Assembly (NCBI RefSeq): GCF_025370935.1
Contig: NC_133482.1
Coordinates: 16,702,852 to 16,766,851 of the forward strand
Source of the DNA: Choristoneura fumiferana
Taxonomy: Eukaryota; Arthropoda; Insecta; Lepidoptera; Tortricidae
Reading direction: 5' to 3'
DNA length: 64,000 bases
The translations under genes were made by a program, and so were the position numbers. The notes under the pieces are model-generated. The model did no database searches. It was not told the DNA's origin and saw only the letters and a list, made by a program, of their open reading frames with translations. Position 1 is the first letter of the stretch. Every line of letters starts with the position of its first letter. Below, in pieces: positions 63,530 to 64,000 of the stretch.

Positions 63530-64000
63530 AATCTTTTAATTTAAATTTCTTATTTAATGAACCCACCAGAGTCACAACCACTTCGGCCACATGTATTGAC
63601 AACATTTGGTTAACTTGTAAGTATTTTAGAAAAGCTGTTATCAGTGGAGTACGATCGGATCACAAAGCTCAAACAGTGAAGTTACCTCGGGCTAGGGGCG
63701 GTGTTAATCAAACCATAGAAATTAGGCCGTTGAACAAACAAAGACTTGACCGTCTCAAAACAAACATCGCGCAAAAAGTAAACAATTTAAAAGTAAACTA
63801 AAAATCCAAACGAAAATTTCAAGATATTGTTAAATACTGTATGCGAGGAATACGATAAAACGTGTAGTAAAAAACGTATTAAAATAGGAAACAAACTATC
63901 ATTCAATGAATGGGCTACACCCGGAATACGTAGGAGTAGGGACGTCTTATATGATCTTTATGATAAGAAATCGTGTACCACTGATGAACGTTTCCACCAG
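63520..64000 (+). pseudogene. LINE ORF2, endonuclease end and linker (next frames)
   Basis: From 63520 another frame continues: FNEPTRVTTTSATCIDNIW, then VRSDH (63652-63663), the last endonuclease motif. It stops near 63801 and a third frame goes on with EWATPGIRRSRDVLYDLYDK, typical of the stretch between endonuclease and RT. Runs off the window. Confidence 0.75.

Larger units (their letters stand above)
61027..64000 (+). mobile_element. CR1-like LINE, 5' part, running off the window
   Basis: In order: a short N-terminal ORF1 piece, a coiled-coil, an SGNH-esterase-like domain, then the ORF2 endonuclease and the start of the linker toward RT. The coiled-coil plus esterase ORF1 and APE-type endonuclease ORF2 are known from CR1-clade elements. 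Several one- or two-base frame breaks interrupt it. The RT lies beyond 64000, so the true 3' state is unknown. The exact 5' end is uncertain (between about 60900 and 61490). Confidence 0.8.

Overview
The window looks like gene-poor nuclear DNA from a moth or butterfly. It is AT-rich with no bacterial-type operons. It is packed with retroposon tails, tRNA-headed SINEs and hairpin MITEs of types I recognise as common in Lepidoptera (for example tails reading CCAGCAGTGGGACGTATATA followed by GAT repeats). That assignment rests on recognition, not on a search; I cannot name the species. Two runs of exactly 100 N (3188-3287, 43809-43908) mark scaffold gaps of unknown true size.

Only one probable host gene is visible. 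A TATA box at 2131 with an initiator about 30 bp downstream leads into a 5' UTR and a first coding exon (2255-2728, 158 codons), which stops at a GTAAGT splice donor. Its protein is unrecognised and carries two CPIDHT motifs. Its later exons are not recognisable here, so much of what follows may be intron or intergenic DNA.

Region 3.3-31.5 kb is a patchwork of SINEs, LINE 3' ends, hairpin MITEs and nested insertions. Two nests can be unpicked layer by layer: 13.8-14.9 kb and 27.3-28.4 kb. One hairpin family occurs here four times (10768, 18358, 27797 and 57466), each time between direct repeats of 9-13 bp, which suggests retroposition rather than cut-and-paste.

Region 31.6-36.9 kb is a Ty3/gypsy-type LTR retrotransposon with both LTRs and a 4-bp target duplication. 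It has an internal deletion joining gag to mid-RT and many frame breaks. The two LTRs differ almost only by one-base length changes.

Region 37.7-54.9 kb holds two copies of a 6.1-kb segment (37709-43808 and 48706-54855). Between them lie a gap, a 1-kb long inverted repeat (44758-45729) and a 1.84-kb element with G-rich inverted ends and a TAAT target duplication (46257-48095).

Region 55-61 kb returns to LINE fragments and MITEs. The window ends in the 5' two-fifths or so of a CR1-like LINE (about 61-64 kb). It has a coiled-coil plus SGNH-esterase-like ORF1 and the endonuclease part of ORF2, and it runs off the right edge. I see no rRNA, functional tRNA, CRISPR or operon, and no multi-gene system. 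The most interesting content is transposon structure.
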